Source: Metabacillus flavus
GTDB taxonomy: Bacteria; Bacillota; Bacilli; Bacillales; Bacillaceae
DNA length: 64,000 bases
Assembly: GCF_018283675.1 (NCBI RefSeq)
Contig: NZ_JAGVRK010000001.1
Span: 3,224,001-3,288,000 of the forward strand
Direction: 5' to 3'
Position numbers and translations under genes: made by a program. The notes under the pieces are model-generated. The model searched no databases, had not been told where the DNA came from, and was given only the letters and a program-made list of their open reading frames with translations. Shown here piece after piece: positions 45,663 through 57,995 of this stretch. Positions within the stretch are counted from its first letter, which is position 1. Every line of letters starts with the position of its first letter.

Positions 45663-46580
45663 ATGGACAAAAAAACAATCCGGCTTCTTATGCCGCAGTG
45701 GCAGGGCGGGAACAATCCTAATTATTCTTTTGGAGCAGAGCTACTGGCATGGCTTGCCCCTGAAAATGGTCAGCCCCTTATAGAGGTACCGGTTCAAGCT
45801 TATGCCGGCACCCCCCTGGAAAATGAGAACGGTGTCTACGGGAGAACTCAGTTACTGGAACAATTAAAGGCTGCCCGCGATCTTATCAGTGCCCATCAGC
45901 CGGACCGCATTGTCATGTTTGGAGGAGATTGTTTAGTGGAGCAAGCTCCGTTTGCCTACCTGAATGAACGATACAGCGGAGAGCTCGGATTGCTATGGAT
46001 TGACGCCCACTCTGACTTGATGAGAATTCCCGGATATGATTACGGTCATACTCTTCCCCTCGGAAATCTTCTTGGGGAAGGTGAGAAGGAGTTTGCAAGC
46101 TTTGTAGCCACTCCATTCAAAACTGATAACGTTTTTATTGCAGGTCTGGCCAAACCTGCGATGCAAGAAGCGGAAATAATCTCCAAGACGCTTCAGGAAA
46201 AAGGAATTGCCATACCGGATGATACAGAACTATTAAAAAGACTGGGTATTCGAACCGCGGGAGCTGAAGAACTTGCGGAAACCTTGGATTCGGTAAAATC
46301 ATGGATAAAAGAGAGCGGCATTAAGTACCTGGCAATCCATCTTGACCTGGATGTGCTTGATCCGGCTGCTTTCCGTTCATTATTATTTGCCAATCCGGAA
46401 TCGCCCTATCTTTATTCTCCTAAGGGAACGATGCAGGTCCCCCGTTTGCTTGAGATCATGCACCTGGCGTCCGAGGAAGCAGAGATTGTCGGATTAGGAA
46501 TAACGGAACATATGCCTTGGGATGCCATTGCTTTGAAAAGCATGCTTAACTCGTTTCCATTATTAGCAAATCCGATCTGA
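45663..46580 (+). CDS. Arginase/agmatinase superfamily protein with altered metal ligand
   Basis: 305 residues. The superfamily's metal motifs are read as GGDCL (usually GGDHS), WIDAHSDL and HLDLDVLDP. So the first metal-binding His is replaced by Cys, while the other Asp/His ligands are kept. It should bind at least one Mn and hydrolyse a guanidino- or amidino-type substrate, but arginine itself is not assured. ATG follows AAAGGAGAGAGGAAA. It is divergent from an HxlR regulator, suggesting induction by a small molecule. Confidence 0.82.
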   Translation: MDKKTIRLLMPQWQGGNNPNYSFGAELLAWLAPENGQPLIEVPVQAYAGTPLENENGVYGRTQLLEQLKAARDLISAHQPDRIVMFGGDCLVEQAPFAYLNERYSGELGLLWIDAHSDLMRIPGYDYGHTLPLGNLLGEGEKEFASFVATPFKTDNVFIAGLAKPAMQEAEIISKTLQEKGIAIPDDTELLKRLGIRTAGAEELAETLDSVKSWIKESGIKYLAIHLDLDVLDPAAFRSLLFANPESPYLYSPKGTMQVPRLLEIMHLASEEAEIVGLGITEHMPWDAIALKSMLNSFPLLANPI

Positions 46581-46602
46581 TCGTTTGGCACAGGTAAGTA
46601 AG

Positions 46603-46628
46603 AAGAGTCCGCTGCTGCGGACTCTTCA
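46603..46628. terminator. Bidirectional terminator after the arginase-family gene
   Basis: 10-bp perfect stem (46603-46612 with 46617-46626), loop TGCT, between convergent genes. Confidence 0.8.
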
Positions 46629-46645
46629 CTTGTCATTGAAATGCC

Positions 46646-47557
46646 TTATCTGAATGGATTTACCACATACTTCTTACTAAAGCTTCCCAGGCCGTCAAAA
46701 TAGGCATCAGTCAGAGCTGCAGGATCCTGCGCCATTGCTCCTCTGCTTTGGCTGTCATCCGAGTCATCCCATCCCCAAGGAGCATTGGCTGCATTGTCTT
46801 TCCCATTATCTCCTGCAAACGTTCCAAATGACGCGTACGTTTCACTGCTGCTTCGGCGTTCCCATAGTCCGCCCGGCTCTGTTACGGGAATCAGTTTATA
46901 GGAGGCATTTCGGTCATTTCCGCTGGAAGGTACGCTCCCTTCCGTTCCCGGCCTGTAAATTACTCCATCACCGCCAGGGAATTCTTTTCCGTTCCACGCT
47001 TTCAATCCATGGCCTTTCGATTCCTGGAACGTGGATGGTCTTCCATCTGTCATGAGGATAGAGCCGTCAATGTTCTCCTCCCCATTTGTAAGCGGACTTC
47101 CCGCCGGTACAAATGAGTAAAAATGATTGTGTGAAACGGTAACCATTCCTTCAAGAGTGCCGGAAGGACTGCCATTCTTTCTGACAATCATCATGGCTCC
47201 TTCCAAATCATTTTCATGCGTGTCCAGCCCGAAATCAGGATAGTCTGTCCAGTCTCTTGGATGATAAAAGCTGTAGATGATAAACCAGTGCGTTTCCGTC
47301 TCAGATACTGAATAGTAGGCACTTCCTTTTAGCCTGCCGGGATCCTGGGTTTGATTCTCCCAATTATTGCGCATGTTCCAGTCCCCGTCATAATTAGCGG
47401 AAGTCAGATAATCTGCATCATAATCGGTACTGTCTGTATCCTGGTAATGAACTGGTGCCCACTTGGATGCGAGGTCCAGTTCAGATGCGCTCGCATTTCC
47501 TCCTGCAGGAAACGCAGCAAAAAGCGAAATAATAATAGCTCCAGCTGTTTTCTTCAC
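46646..47557 (-). CDS. Secreted protein of unknown function
   Basis: 303 residues with a clear signal peptide (KKTAGAIIISLFAAFPAGG, cleavage after ASA). The mature protein is rich in Asp, Trp, Gly and aromatic residues, and includes WAPVHYQD and HNHFYSFVP. These read like the Vps62-type or necrosis-factor-like secreted proteins seen in fungi and Bacilli, but the link is weak. GTG 47557 has AGGAGGAG upstream; the ATG at 47599 has none. Possible extracellular enzyme. Confidence 0.7.
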   Translation of the reverse strand: MKKTAGAIIISLFAAFPAGGNASASELDLASKWAPVHYQDTDSTDYDADYLTSANYDGDWNMRNNWENQTQDPGRLKGSAYYSVSETETHWFIIYSFYHPRDWTDYPDFGLDTHENDLEGAMMIVRKNGSPSGTLEGMVTVSHNHFYSFVPAGSPLTNGEENIDGSILMTDGRPSTFQESKGHGLKAWNGKEFPGGDGVIYRPGTEGSVPSSGNDRNASYKLIPVTEPGGLWERRSSSETYASFGTFAGDNGKDNAANAPWGWDDSDDSQSRGAMAQDPAALTDAYFDGLGSFSKKYVVNPFR

Positions 47558-47757
47558 GGTTAATCTCCTCCTGATCTGATCTCCTTTTAACCATAGCAAG
47601 CATTTGTTAAGGTTGGATTACAGATTTTTGAAGGTTGGAAATTGAGCCAATAGACATGGGGAAGGGAAGTCAGCAATTATACAAACAATTCCGCCTTACA
47701 CCCGCTCCGGTCTCCATTAAACTTAAGTCCTCTGGCTTTACCTGATAAATAATATGA

Positions 47758-48249
47758 TTATCCTTCGACAGCATCCATTTCCCAGCTATTTTGCAGCTTA
47801 CGAATAAAAATGATCTGTCCGATGTGATAAGCATTATGTGTTGCTGCATTTCCAAGGATCTCCCACCATTTCGCAGGGACCGGGAACCCATTTACTTCCG
47901 TCTCAACCTTCTCCTCCGATAATAGTTCTTGCCATTTCAACAGTACGTCCAAAAGACGTTCCTTTAAGTGCTTAAAGTTTTCATTTTCCGAAATGACAAA
48001 GCTTTTATTATTATCACCTATAGGGGGCACAGCATGAACATTTGATTTTTGGTATCTCGTTTGCCATGTTTCATTCCAGTACAGGAGATGGTGAACAATT
48101 TCAGCAATGCTATTACAATTTTCGTTTGGCTTCCAAAACGCATCTTTTTCTGATAGTTCTGCAACTGCATCGGAAAATGGAAGATACCAGCTCGGATCAT
48201 TAGCATTAGCTAATAATTGATCGGATAATAAGGCTTTTGCATGGACCAT
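47758..48249 (-). CDS. DinB-like four-helix metalloprotein
   Basis: 163 residues. DinB/YfiT superfamily: a first-helix histidine in EIVHHLLYWNETW and a histidine pair in THNAYHIGQI, the usual three metal ligands. Members are often thiol S-transferases or stress proteins. ATG 48249 has AAGGGGTG upstream; an ATG 20 codons earlier lacks one. Confidence 0.85.
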   Translation of the reverse strand: MVHAKALLSDQLLANANDPSWYLPFSDAVAELSEKDAFWKPNENCNSIAEIVHHLLYWNETWQTRYQKSNVHAVPPIGDNNKSFVISENENFKHLKERLLDVLLKWQELLSEEKVETEVNGFPVPAKWWEILGNAATHNAYHIGQIIFIRKLQNSWEMDAVEG

Positions 48250-48533
48250 GCTATACACACCCCTTATAAAGATTTTGAACCCAATAGTATTTATAAATCT
48301 AAAAATCATTTGATCTTTAGCTATGAAATGAAGGCATTAGCATCTGGTTTTTGAGGAAATATTCTTGGAGAAACGTAAGGACTTACTATTTTGAGGCTTT
48401 TTACATCACCACTTGAAATTAAAACTGTTTGAATGGTAATTACAGAAAGGCATCCGATTGCAGAAGTTATTGAAAAAAATTTCGAATAAGAAAAACATAG
48501 GGAGAATTGAATCTACCTATGTTGTCATTCGTA

Positions 48534-48683
48534 TTATTTCTCTGTTTGTTTTTGCTTTTTTTTCAAATACTCCGCACGTATTTTTTCAAGTTGCTTCTTT
48601 TTATCAAATTTGGCAGGCGTGTGTTTTTCATGAAACTTTGTCACGGCTACCTGACCTTTGTGATCCAATTGATATTTCCCCAC
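48534..48683 (-). CDS. Small basic protein, 49 aa
   Basis: GTG start at 48683 with AGGTG seven bases upstream and TAA at 48534. Product begins MGKYQLDHKGQVAV and ends in a Lys/Gln-rich tail (YLKKKQKQTEK). Codon use is coherent and no other feature explains the segment. No family recognised with certainty. A MITE-like element is inserted 27 bp upstream of its start, possibly within its promoter. Confidence 0.6.
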   Translation of the reverse strand: MGKYQLDHKGQVAVTKFHEKHTPAKFDKKKQLEKIRAEYLKKKQKQTEK

Positions 48684-48710
48684 TTTGTTCACCTACTTTT
48701 CTTATCTTTA

Positions 48711-48893
48711 GGCTCTGTTAAAGCCTGATGTTGATTTTTGTCACCTGTTGATTGGAGTGGAAGGCGCGAGACTCCCTCGGGAGCAGCGGGACAGGTGAGA
48801 CCCCGCAGGCGCAAAGCGGCGAGGAGGCTCCCCGCCCGCCCCGCTGGTCGCTGAGCGCCTGCTAACTGCAATCACAGCCAAGTTTAACAGTGC
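48711..48893. mobile_element. MITE-like element, copy 2 (183 bp)
   Basis: Flanked by a perfect 9-bp duplication TTATCTTTA (48702-48710 and 48894-48902). Inverted ends: GGCTCTGTTAAAG at the left and TTTAACAGTGC at the right. Same length as copy 1. Internal GC-rich segment includes GGGACAGGTGAGACCCCGC. Confidence 0.93.
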
Positions 48894-49173
48894 TTATCTT
48901 TAAAGAGAATCTATTCAACAAATATAATATACCTTATTTTACTGAAGTAAACCTTATTACTTTATTAGTGTCCTGCTAACTTTGCATATATCAGTAAAAC
49001 GTTAGAAACTTAGTAAAAGTAATTAATCATTCTTTTTAGAAGAGAATATCTTAAATTTTTCCAAGGTGATTATTCCTCCTAATATAAGAGATCTAACATA
49101 GACTTTTATTTAAAAAAGCAAAAAAAGTTTCGAGTTGGCGCAAAGTTGGCACTCCACTTACTAATTTACACAT

Positions 49174-49212
49174 AAAAAAGCCTTGGTATAATCCCTATAC
49201 CAAGGCTTTTTG
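49174..49212 (-). terminator. Terminator of the suf operon
   Basis: 16-bp perfect stem (AAAAAGCCTTGGTATA with TATACCAAGGCTTTTT), 5-base loop, 5 bp beyond the sufB stop. Confidence 0.93.
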
Positions 49213-49216
49213 TAAT

Positions 49217-50614
49217 TTATCCGATTGAACCTTCCATCTCAAACTTGATCAGGCGGTTCATTTCAACGGCATATTCCATTGGAAGTTCTTTTGTAAATGG
49301 CTCGATGAAGCCCATAACGATCATTTCTGTTGCTTCTTCTTCAGAAATACCGCGGCTCATGAGATAGAACAATTGCTCTTCAGATACTTTTGAAACCTTC
49401 GCTTCATGCTCCAATGAGATGTTGTCGTTTAAGATCTCATTGTATGGAATCGTATCGGAAGTGGATTTGTTATCCATGATGAGTGTATCACACTCGATGT
49501 TGGAACGTGCGCCTTCAGCTTTACGGCCGAAGTGAACGATTCCGCGGTACGTTACTTTACCGCCTTGCTTGGAAATAGACTTCGACACGATTGTGGAAGA
49601 CGTATTCGGTGCAAGGTGGATCATTTTCGCACCTGCATCCTGGTGCTGGCCTTTTCCTGCAAGTGCAATGGAAAGAGTCATTCCGCGAGCGCCTTCGCCT
49701 TTTAGAACAACTGCCGGGTATTTCATCGTCAGCTTGGAGCCGATATTCCCGTCAATCCACTCCATTGTAGCCTGTGCTTCACATACCGCACGCTTCGTTA
49801 CAAGGTTGAATACGTTGTTCGCCCAGTTTTGAATCGTTGTATAACGGCAGTAGCCGCCTTTTTTAATGATGATTTCAACAACGGCACTGTGAAGAGAGTT
49901 CGTTGTATAAACCGGTGCTGTACATCCTTCTACGTAATGTACATGTGCGCCTTCATCCACGATAATCAATGTACGCTCGAATTGACCCATGTTTTCAGAG
50001 TTAATCCGGAAGTACGCTTGAAGCGGAGTATCCACTTTCACACCTTTTGGTACATAGATGAAGGATCCGCCGGACCAAACCGCAGAGTTCAGCGCTGCAA
50101 ATTTGTTGTCCGTTGGAGGAATCACTTTACCCCAGTGCTCGCGGAAAATGTCTTCATTTTCGCGAAGTGCGCTGTCCGTGTCCTTAAACACGATTCCCAT
50201 GTCTTCAAGGTCTTCCTTCATGTTGTGGTAAACCACTTCGGATTCGTATTGTGCAGAAACACCGGCAAGGTATTTTTGCTCCGCTTCCGGAATTCCAAGT
50301 TTGTCAAACGTGCGTTTGATTTCTTCAGGAACCTCATCCCATGAACGCTCGGATTTCTCAGATGGTTTTACGTAGTACGTAATTTCATCAAAGTTAAGAG
50401 CATTCAGATCTCCGCCCCATTGAGGCATTGGCATATTGTAAAAGTGCTCAAGTGATTTCAAACGGAAGTCGAGCATCCACTGAGGCTCATTTTTCATGCG
50501 CGAAATTTCTTCAACGATTTCTTTTGTTAATCCGCGCTTTGAACGGAATATGGAGACGTCTTTATCAGAAAAGCCATACTTGTAATCCCCAATATCAGGC
50601 ATTTTTTTAGCCAT
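49217..50614 (-). CDS. sufB: Fe-S cluster assembly protein SufB
   Basis: 465 residues. Scaffold subunit of the SufBCD complex on which new Fe-S clusters form with sulfur from SufS/SufU. SufB-family beta-helix core, with [36 protein letters not shown] and the C-terminal [24 protein letters not shown] 50614 follows AGGAGTGAAGACGG. Last gene of the sufC-D-S-U-B operon, then a terminator. Confidence 0.97.
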   Translation of the reverse strand: MAKKMPDIGDYKYGFSDKDVSIFRSKRGLTKEIVEEISRMKNEPQWMLDFRLKSLEHFYNMPMPQWGGDLNALNFDEITYYVKPSEKSERSWDEVPEEIKRTFDKLGIPEAEQKYLAGVSAQYESEVVYHNMKEDLEDMGIVFKDTDSALRENEDIFREHWGKVIPPTDNKFAALNSAVWSGGSFIYVPKGVKVDTPLQAYFRINSENMGQFERTLIIVDEGAHVHYVEGCTAPVYTTNSLHSAVVEIIIKKGGYCRYTTIQNWANNVFNLVTKRAVCEAQATMEWIDGNIGSKLTMKYPAVVLKGEGARGMTLSIALAGKGQHQDAGAKMIHLAPNTSSTIVSKSISKQGGKVTYRGIVHFGRKAEGARSNIECDTLIMDNKSTSDTIPYNEILNDNISLEHEAKVSKVSEEQLFYLMSRGISEEEATEMIVMGFIEPFTKELPMEYAVEMNRLIKFEMEGSIG

Positions 50615-50651
50615 CCGTCTTCACTCCTTCTTTCAGATTTTATATTGATTG

Positions 50652-53597
<2,946 letters not shown>

Positions 53598-53615
53598 ATT
53601 GAGCCCTCCTAACGC

Positions 53616-54401
53616 TTACGCTTCTTGTCCGACAGTTTCGTCTTCAATCCCTAGCTCTTGCTTAATCCAATCATAGCCTTCAGCTTCAAGACGCTGAGCA
53701 AGCTCAGGTCCGCCGGATTTTACAATACGTCCCTGCATCATGACATGAATGTGATCAGGTGTGATGTAGTTAAGAAGACGCTGATAGTGAGTGATGATCA
53801 GGCAGCCGAAATCGTCGCTGCGCATTTGATTGATTCCTTTAGAAACGACTTTAAGTGCATCAATATCAAGACCGGAGTCAATCTCATCAAGAATCGCAAT
53901 CTTCGGCTTAATCATCATAAGCTGAAGAATTTCATTGCGTTTTTTCTCCCCGCCTGAGAAACCTTCGTTTAGATAGCGCTGTGCCATATCAGGATCCATT
54001 TCAAGGAACTCCATGTTTTCATCCATTTGGCGGATGAATTTCATCAGCGAGATTTCTTGTCCTTCTTCACGGCGTGCATTGATAGAAGAGCGAAGGAAGT
54101 CTGCGTTTGTTACCCCGCTGATTTCACTCGGATACTGCATAGCAAGGAAAAGCCCTGCACGACCGCGCTCATCTACTTCCATTTCCAGAACATCTTCACC
54201 GTCGAATGTGATGCTGCCCTTTGTTACTTCATATTTAGGATGCCCCATAATTGCTGAAGAAAGAGTAGATTTACCCGTTCCGTTCGGTCCCATAATCGCA
54301 TGGAACTCACCGCTTTTTATTTCAAGGTTAACACCTTTTAAAATCTCTTTCCCGTCGATCTCAACGTGTAAATCCTTAATAGTTAAAGTTGAACCTGACA
54401 T
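53616..54401 (-). CDS. sufC: Fe-S assembly ATPase SufC
   Basis: 261 residues, ABC-type ATPase that drives SufBCD. Walker A GPNGTGKST, signature SGGEKKR, Walker B AILDEIDSGLD and switch His in LIITHYQRLL. No membrane partner: it works in the cytosol. ATG 54401 follows GATGGAGGTAGTAAC. First gene of the operon, about 155 bp after the promoter. Confidence 0.97.
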   Translation of the reverse strand: MSGSTLTIKDLHVEIDGKEILKGVNLEIKSGEFHAIMGPNGTGKSTLSSAIMGHPKYEVTKGSITFDGEDVLEMEVDERGRAGLFLAMQYPSEISGVTNADFLRSSINARREEGQEISLMKFIRQMDENMEFLEMDPDMAQRYLNEGFSGGEKKRNEILQLMMIKPKIAILDEIDSGLDIDALKVVSKGINQMRSDDFGCLIITHYQRLLNYITPDHIHVMMQGRIVKSGGPELAQRLEAEGYDWIKQELGIEDETVGQEA

Positions 54402-54547
54402 GTTACTACCTCCATCAATAACGGATTTTATGCGTAAAGAATAGCTTGAAGCCTCATATTGTGCCTGTTCTGCAAAAAAACAAAAAGACAGAGCCGGCTA
54501 TGGCAGCACAAGAGGTCTTAGCTCTTCTTTCCTGCGATTTAAAAACA

Positions 54548-54586
54548 AATGATTCTCATTTTATTCTCATTCTAATCTTATAACAA
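54548..54586 (-). promoter_or_regulatory. suf operon promoter overlapped by a Fur-like box
   Basis: Minus strand: TTGTTA (54586-54581), 17-base spacer, TAAAAT (54563-54558). The segment AAAATGAGAATCATTTG (about 54563-54547) agrees with the Fur 19-mer consensus at about 13 positions and covers the -10 element. A second TGAGAAT copy lies just upstream. Iron repression of suf is inferred, not known here. Confidence 0.6.
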
Positions 54587-54708
54587 ATGAAATCTGAATA
54601 CAACCGTTACACAGCTTCATCGTTCTGCATGGTATTTAAATTGCCTGAACCCTTATAATACCACTAATTTCTCTATCCTTAAAATACGCATTCTTTCTTA
54701 ATTTAATA

Positions 54709-54836
54709 GCTCTGTTACATTCAGCTGCAGCTGATCCTTGTGTTTCCTCCTGGCATAGCCGCTGCGGGGCCCCACCTGCCACGCTAAGTCTCCTATCCAC
54801 CGGTACTAAAAATCAGTACCACGCTTTAACAAAGAC
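54709..54836. mobile_element. MITE-like element, copy 3 (128 bp, reverse orientation, deleted inside)
   Basis: Read on the minus strand it starts GTCTTTGTTAAAGCG and ends TAACAGAGC, as in the other copies. Flanks are AATTTAATA (54700-54708) and AATTAAATA (54837-54845), a 9-bp duplication with one change. It is about 55 bp shorter than copies 1 and 2 and more diverged, so it is older. Confidence 0.75.
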
Positions 54837-54894
54837 AATTAAATAGGAAGACAAAAAAAAAGACCGCGTTACACGGCCCTTTTTCACGTACTAT

Positions 54895-55047
54895 TTACTG
54901 ATGTGCTTTTCGCTGGTGAGCAGCTGCCATTCTCATGCTCTCACGATAGCTTTTTTCACGTTTTTCTTCTACTTCAAGACGATTATCAAGTTTACGGCCA
55001 TACTCTGCATAGCTCATTCCATGAGATTTCTGCATGGCTTTTTCCAT
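54895..55047 (-). CDS. Small charged helical protein, 50-65 aa
   Basis: From ATG 55047 the product is 50 residues, starting MEKAMQKSHGMSYAEYG and ending MAAAHQRKAHQ, rich in Glu, Arg and Lys and probably one long helix. The frame is open upstream to 55092 with a coherent sequence (ILTQQKLVLEHTAE). The only good ribosome site there, AAAGGATG, is seven bases before an ATT codon at 55092, while the ATG has only a distant GGAG. So a rare ATT start is possible. No family recognised. Confidence 0.6.
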   Translation of the reverse strand: MEKAMQKSHGMSYAEYGRKLDNRLEVEEKREKSYRESMRMAAAHQRKAHQ

Positions 55048-55298
55048 TTCTGCCGTATGCTCCAGTACCAGCTTTTGCTGCGTAAGAATAATGAATCATC
55101 CTTTCAGTTTTTTCAACAGCTTAATCGTATCAAACTGTTGACTTTTTTTAAAACAGGCTAAGGGACGGTAATTTCTCTTCAGTTATGAGTTAGCCTGATT
55201 TCGCTAATCGTAAACCTTCATTGGCAGTTTTACTCCAAAAAGCTTGTGTTTCTTTCCATATTGAAAAGAGAACCTGGGAAAACAGGCTCTCTTTCCTA
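55048..55298. other. Intergenic region upstream of yurZ end
   Basis: Contains the possible extended start of the preceding small gene and, at 55263-55296, a hairpin (AAGAGAACCTG with CAGGCTCTCTT, one wobble) that would end the yurZ transcript. Confidence 0.55.
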
Positions 55299-55667
55299 TT
55301 ATTGCTTAAGCTGATTTAATTCAGTCATGCATTCCTGGACAAGGGTAACGGCCTGGCTCATGGCTGCTCCGCCTCCAAAGGCTGCGGTCACACCAACAGC
55401 TTCTAAAATTTCCTGTTCTGTCGCCCCTTGGTCAAGGCACCCTTTTGTATGGTAGATAATGCAATACTCATCCTGTGAATAAAGACTAATTCCGAGGGCG
55501 ATCAGCTGTTTGTCTTTTTGAGACAGCTCGCCTGCCTGAAAACATGCTTCCGTAAACGCATTGAACTGATGAGCGAATTCCGGCATTTTTTGAGTAAAGG
55601 CTCCAAGACCCATCTTATACTGATGCAAGGCAGCTTCTGTTGAATTACGAGGCTCCATATGATCCAT
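55299..55667 (-). CDS. yurZ: Carboxymuconolactone decarboxylase family protein (YurZ)
   Basis: 122 residues, AhpD/CMD fold. The motif [21 protein letters not shown] has the conserved histidine, with C-x3-H spacing instead of the CxxC-type pair of AhpD. Function in B. subtilis unknown. ATG 55667 has GGGAG upstream; an earlier GTG/ATG cluster exists. Confidence 0.88.
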   Translation of the reverse strand: MDHMEPRNSTEAALHQYKMGLGAFTQKMPEFAHQFNAFTEACFQAGELSQKDKQLIALGISLYSQDEYCIIYHTKGCLDQGATEQEILEAVGVTAAFGGGAAMSQAVTLVQECMTELNQLKQ

Positions 55668-55731
55668 TATTCCCACTCCCATTTGTAAAAGTCGGAATTA
55701 GTATGCCACCATAAAAACCCAGTCATGCACT

Positions 55732-56991
55732 TTAAGCATCGAAATTAGCCTTTCTGTCTGATGAAACAGATGGAGGATGAAACTCATTTTCATTTTTGGA
55801 AATAACAACGGTTGCTACTCCATTTCCGATCAGGTTGGTAATCGCCCTCGCTTCCGACATAAAACGGTCTACCCCGATCAAAAGAGCGATCCCTTCAACG
55901 GGAATAATAGGAAAAGCAGCAACAGTTGCAGCCAGTGTTATAAATCCTGACCCCGTGACTCCTGCAGCTCCTTTAGAGGTCAGCATCAAAATCCCCAATA
56001 GCGTAAGCTCCTGCCATATCGTCAGATCGATTCCATATGCCTGGGCAATAAAGATGGCTGCCATCGATAAATAGATCGATGTGCCATCAAGGTTGAAGGA
56101 ATATCCGGTTGGGATTACCAAGCCGACTACAGATTTAGAACAGCCATACCTCTCCAGTTTCTCCATCATTTTAGGCAGAGCTGATTCTGAGGATGAAGTT
56201 CCAAGAACGAGCAGGATTTCCTCTTTAATATAGGCAATGAATTTGAAGATGCTGAATCCAAAGTATTTGGCTATGCTCCCCAGAACTAAAATAATAAATA
56301 AGAACATCGTCAGATAGACAGAAGCCATCAGCTTGCCAAGGTTCGCAAGCGATTCAACCCCGAATTCACCAATCGTAAAAGCCATTGCACCAAAGGCGGC
56401 GATTGGCGAGACCTTCATGATCATGTTAACAATCCCGAAGAAAATATCAGTAAACCGTTCAAAAAGCTGGATTACTGGCTTGGACTTTTCCCCAAGACTA
56501 GCAGCGGCCACGCCGAATAGAACAGCAAAAAACAGAATAGGAAGCAATTCGCCTTCCGCCATGGCCCCGATCGCATTTTCAGGGACAATATCTGTTATGA
56601 ACCCAACTATTCCGTGATCTGTATCTTTCGCCTGTTCTTCGTATGTACTTACTGCATCACTGCTTGCTCCTTCTTTGTTTACGCCGGCACCAGGCTGAAC
56701 AAGATTCACAACAAGAATCCCTATAGCAAGCGCAAAGGTTGTCACAATTTCAAAATAAATTAATGCTTTGCCCCCGATCCGTCCTACCTTCTTAAGGTCT
56801 CCCATTCCGCCAATTCCAATGACGATAGTCAAGAAAATAATCGGTGCAATCACCATCTTAATCATCTTTATAAAGATGTCAGCGAGTATTTTTAATTTTA
56901 CGGCGAACTCTGGGAAAAGAGACCCTACAATGATCCCAAGGATAATCCCTATCACCACTTGTACTGTTAAATTGCGAAAATTAATTCTCAT
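55732..56991 (-). CDS. Dicarboxylate/amino acid:cation symporter (DAACS family)
   Basis: 419 residues. Sodium- or proton-coupled uptake of C4-dicarboxylates or glutamate/aspartate. About eight membrane helices plus two hairpins. Signature segments: the serine-rich [16 protein letters not shown] (hairpin 1), [15 protein letters not shown] (TM7 NMDGT-like motif) and [18 protein letters not shown] (hairpin 2). ATG 56991 has GGGGTG nine bases upstream. Substrate is uncertain between glutamate and dicarboxylates. Single gene by context. Confidence 0.92.
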   Translation of the reverse strand: MRINFRNLTVQVVIGIILGIIVGSLFPEFAVKLKILADIFIKMIKMVIAPIIFLTIVIGIGGMGDLKKVGRIGGKALIYFEIVTTFALAIGILVVNLVQPGAGVNKEGASSDAVSTYEEQAKDTDHGIVGFITDIVPENAIGAMAEGELLPILFFAVLFGVAAASLGEKSKPVIQLFERFTDIFFGIVNMIMKVSPIAAFGAMAFTIGEFGVESLANLGKLMASVYLTMFLFIILVLGSIAKYFGFSIFKFIAYIKEEILLVLGTSSSESALPKMMEKLERYGCSKSVVGLVIPTGYSFNLDGTSIYLSMAAIFIAQAYGIDLTIWQELTLLGILMLTSKGAAGVTGSGFITLAATVAAFPIIPVEGIALLIGVDRFMSEARAITNLIGNGVATVVISKNENEFHPPSVSSDRKANFDA

Positions 56992-57109
56992 CCAATTCAC
57001 CCCAGCCCCTCTGTTTGTGATCGCTTACAATACAATTGTAACGAAATATTCTGATAAAATTAATCCGTTATTTGACACAAATCAACGGGCTTAGTGTTTT
57101 TCAACAAGA

Positions 57110-57150
57110 AAAAAAGCCCCAAAAGGCAGCCTTTCGGGACTTTTTCTTCA
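57110..57150 (-). terminator. Terminator of the met ABC transporter operon
   Basis: AAAAAGCCCCAAAAGG pairs with CCTTTCGGGACTTTTT (two mismatches); T-run on the minus strand right after the metQ stop. Confidence 0.82.
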
Positions 57151-57153
57151 TGC

Positions 57154-57984
57154 TTATTTGTCTACAGGTACAACCGCACCCTCGTATTTTTCATCAATGA
57201 ATTTTTTGATTTCATCAGAGTGAAGCACTTCAACAAGTGCTTTTACTTCTTTTTTATTTTCATCGCCTTTGCGGACAGCAATGATGTTTACATACGGAGA
57301 ATCAGAACCTTCTAACGCAATCGCATCTTTTTGTGGATTAAGTCCTGCATCAATCGCGTAATTTGTGTTGATTAGCACTGCATCGCCCTCATCATTGTTG
57401 TAGATTTGCGGAAGAAGACTTGCTTCTACATCAGCTTTGAATTTAATATCCTTTTTATTCTCCTCAATATCTTCAACCGTAGCTTTCGTTTTGTCTACAC
57501 CTTCTTTAAGCTTAATCAGGCCTTCACTCTCAAGCATAGTCAGAATTCGTCCGTGGTCTGCAACCGAGTTGCTCATGATGATTTCAGCTCCCTTAGGAAG
57601 CTTATCAAGTGATTTGTATTTCTTTGAATACACTCCAATTGGCTCGATATGAATTCCACCGGCATTCACAAAATCATAATTTTTATTTTCAGCCATCTGA
57701 GACTCAAGGTACGGAATGTGCTGGAAGTAGTTAGCATCAATTTCTTTGTCAGCAAGTGTTTTATTCGGAAGAATATAGTCCTGGAACGTTTTAATTTCCA
57801 GTTCTACTCCTTTTTTCTCTAAAAGAGGCTTAGCTTCTTCAAGAATTTCGGCGTGAGGAACGTTGGATGCACCTACAACCAATTTCCCTTTTTCTTCACT
57901 GCCTGAGCCTGAATCGGATGTCCCGCACGCCGATAATGCCAGCGCGGATACCGCAAATACTGTACTTAATAATAATTTCTTCAT
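57154..57984 (-). CDS. metQ: Methionine-binding lipoprotein MetQ
   Basis: 276 residues, NlpA family. Signal peptide with lipobox ALSAC (Cys 20). Binding domain motifs VVGASNVPHAEILE, NYFQHIPYLE and SNSVADHGR. Captures methionine outside the membrane for MetN-MetI. ATG follows GGGGGAAAAGAA. Third gene of the SAM-riboswitch operon metN-metI-metQ. Confidence 0.96.
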   Translation of the reverse strand: MKKLLLSTVFAVSALALSACGTSDSGSGSEEKGKLVVGASNVPHAEILEEAKPLLEKKGVELEIKTFQDYILPNKTLADKEIDANYFQHIPYLESQMAENKNYDFVNAGGIHIEPIGVYSKKYKSLDKLPKGAEIIMSNSVADHGRILTMLESEGLIKLKEGVDKTKATVEDIEENKKDIKFKADVEASLLPQIYNNDEGDAVLINTNYAIDAGLNPQKDAIALEGSDSPYVNIIAVRKGDENKKEVKALVEVLHSDEIKKFIDEKYEGAVVPVDK

Positions 57985-57995
57985 TTCTTTTCCCC

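Larger units (their letters stand above)
48684..49216. other. Intergenic region with MITE copy 2 and suf terminator
   Basis: About 530 bp. Apart from the MITE and the sufB terminator at 49174-49211, the stretch 48903-49173 is AT-rich with no gene or strong structure recognised. Confidence 0.6.
54402..54894. other. suf upstream region
   Basis: About 490 bp without a gene: suf leader and promoter (54402-54590), MITE copy 3 (54709-54836), and an imperfect hairpin at 54859-54883 that would end the minus-strand small gene at 54895. Confidence 0.65.

Noticed and set aside
48458..48728. Plus-strand frames of 73-87 codons
   Set aside because: They oppose the 49-aa minus-strand gene, which has a better ribosome site and coherent codons.
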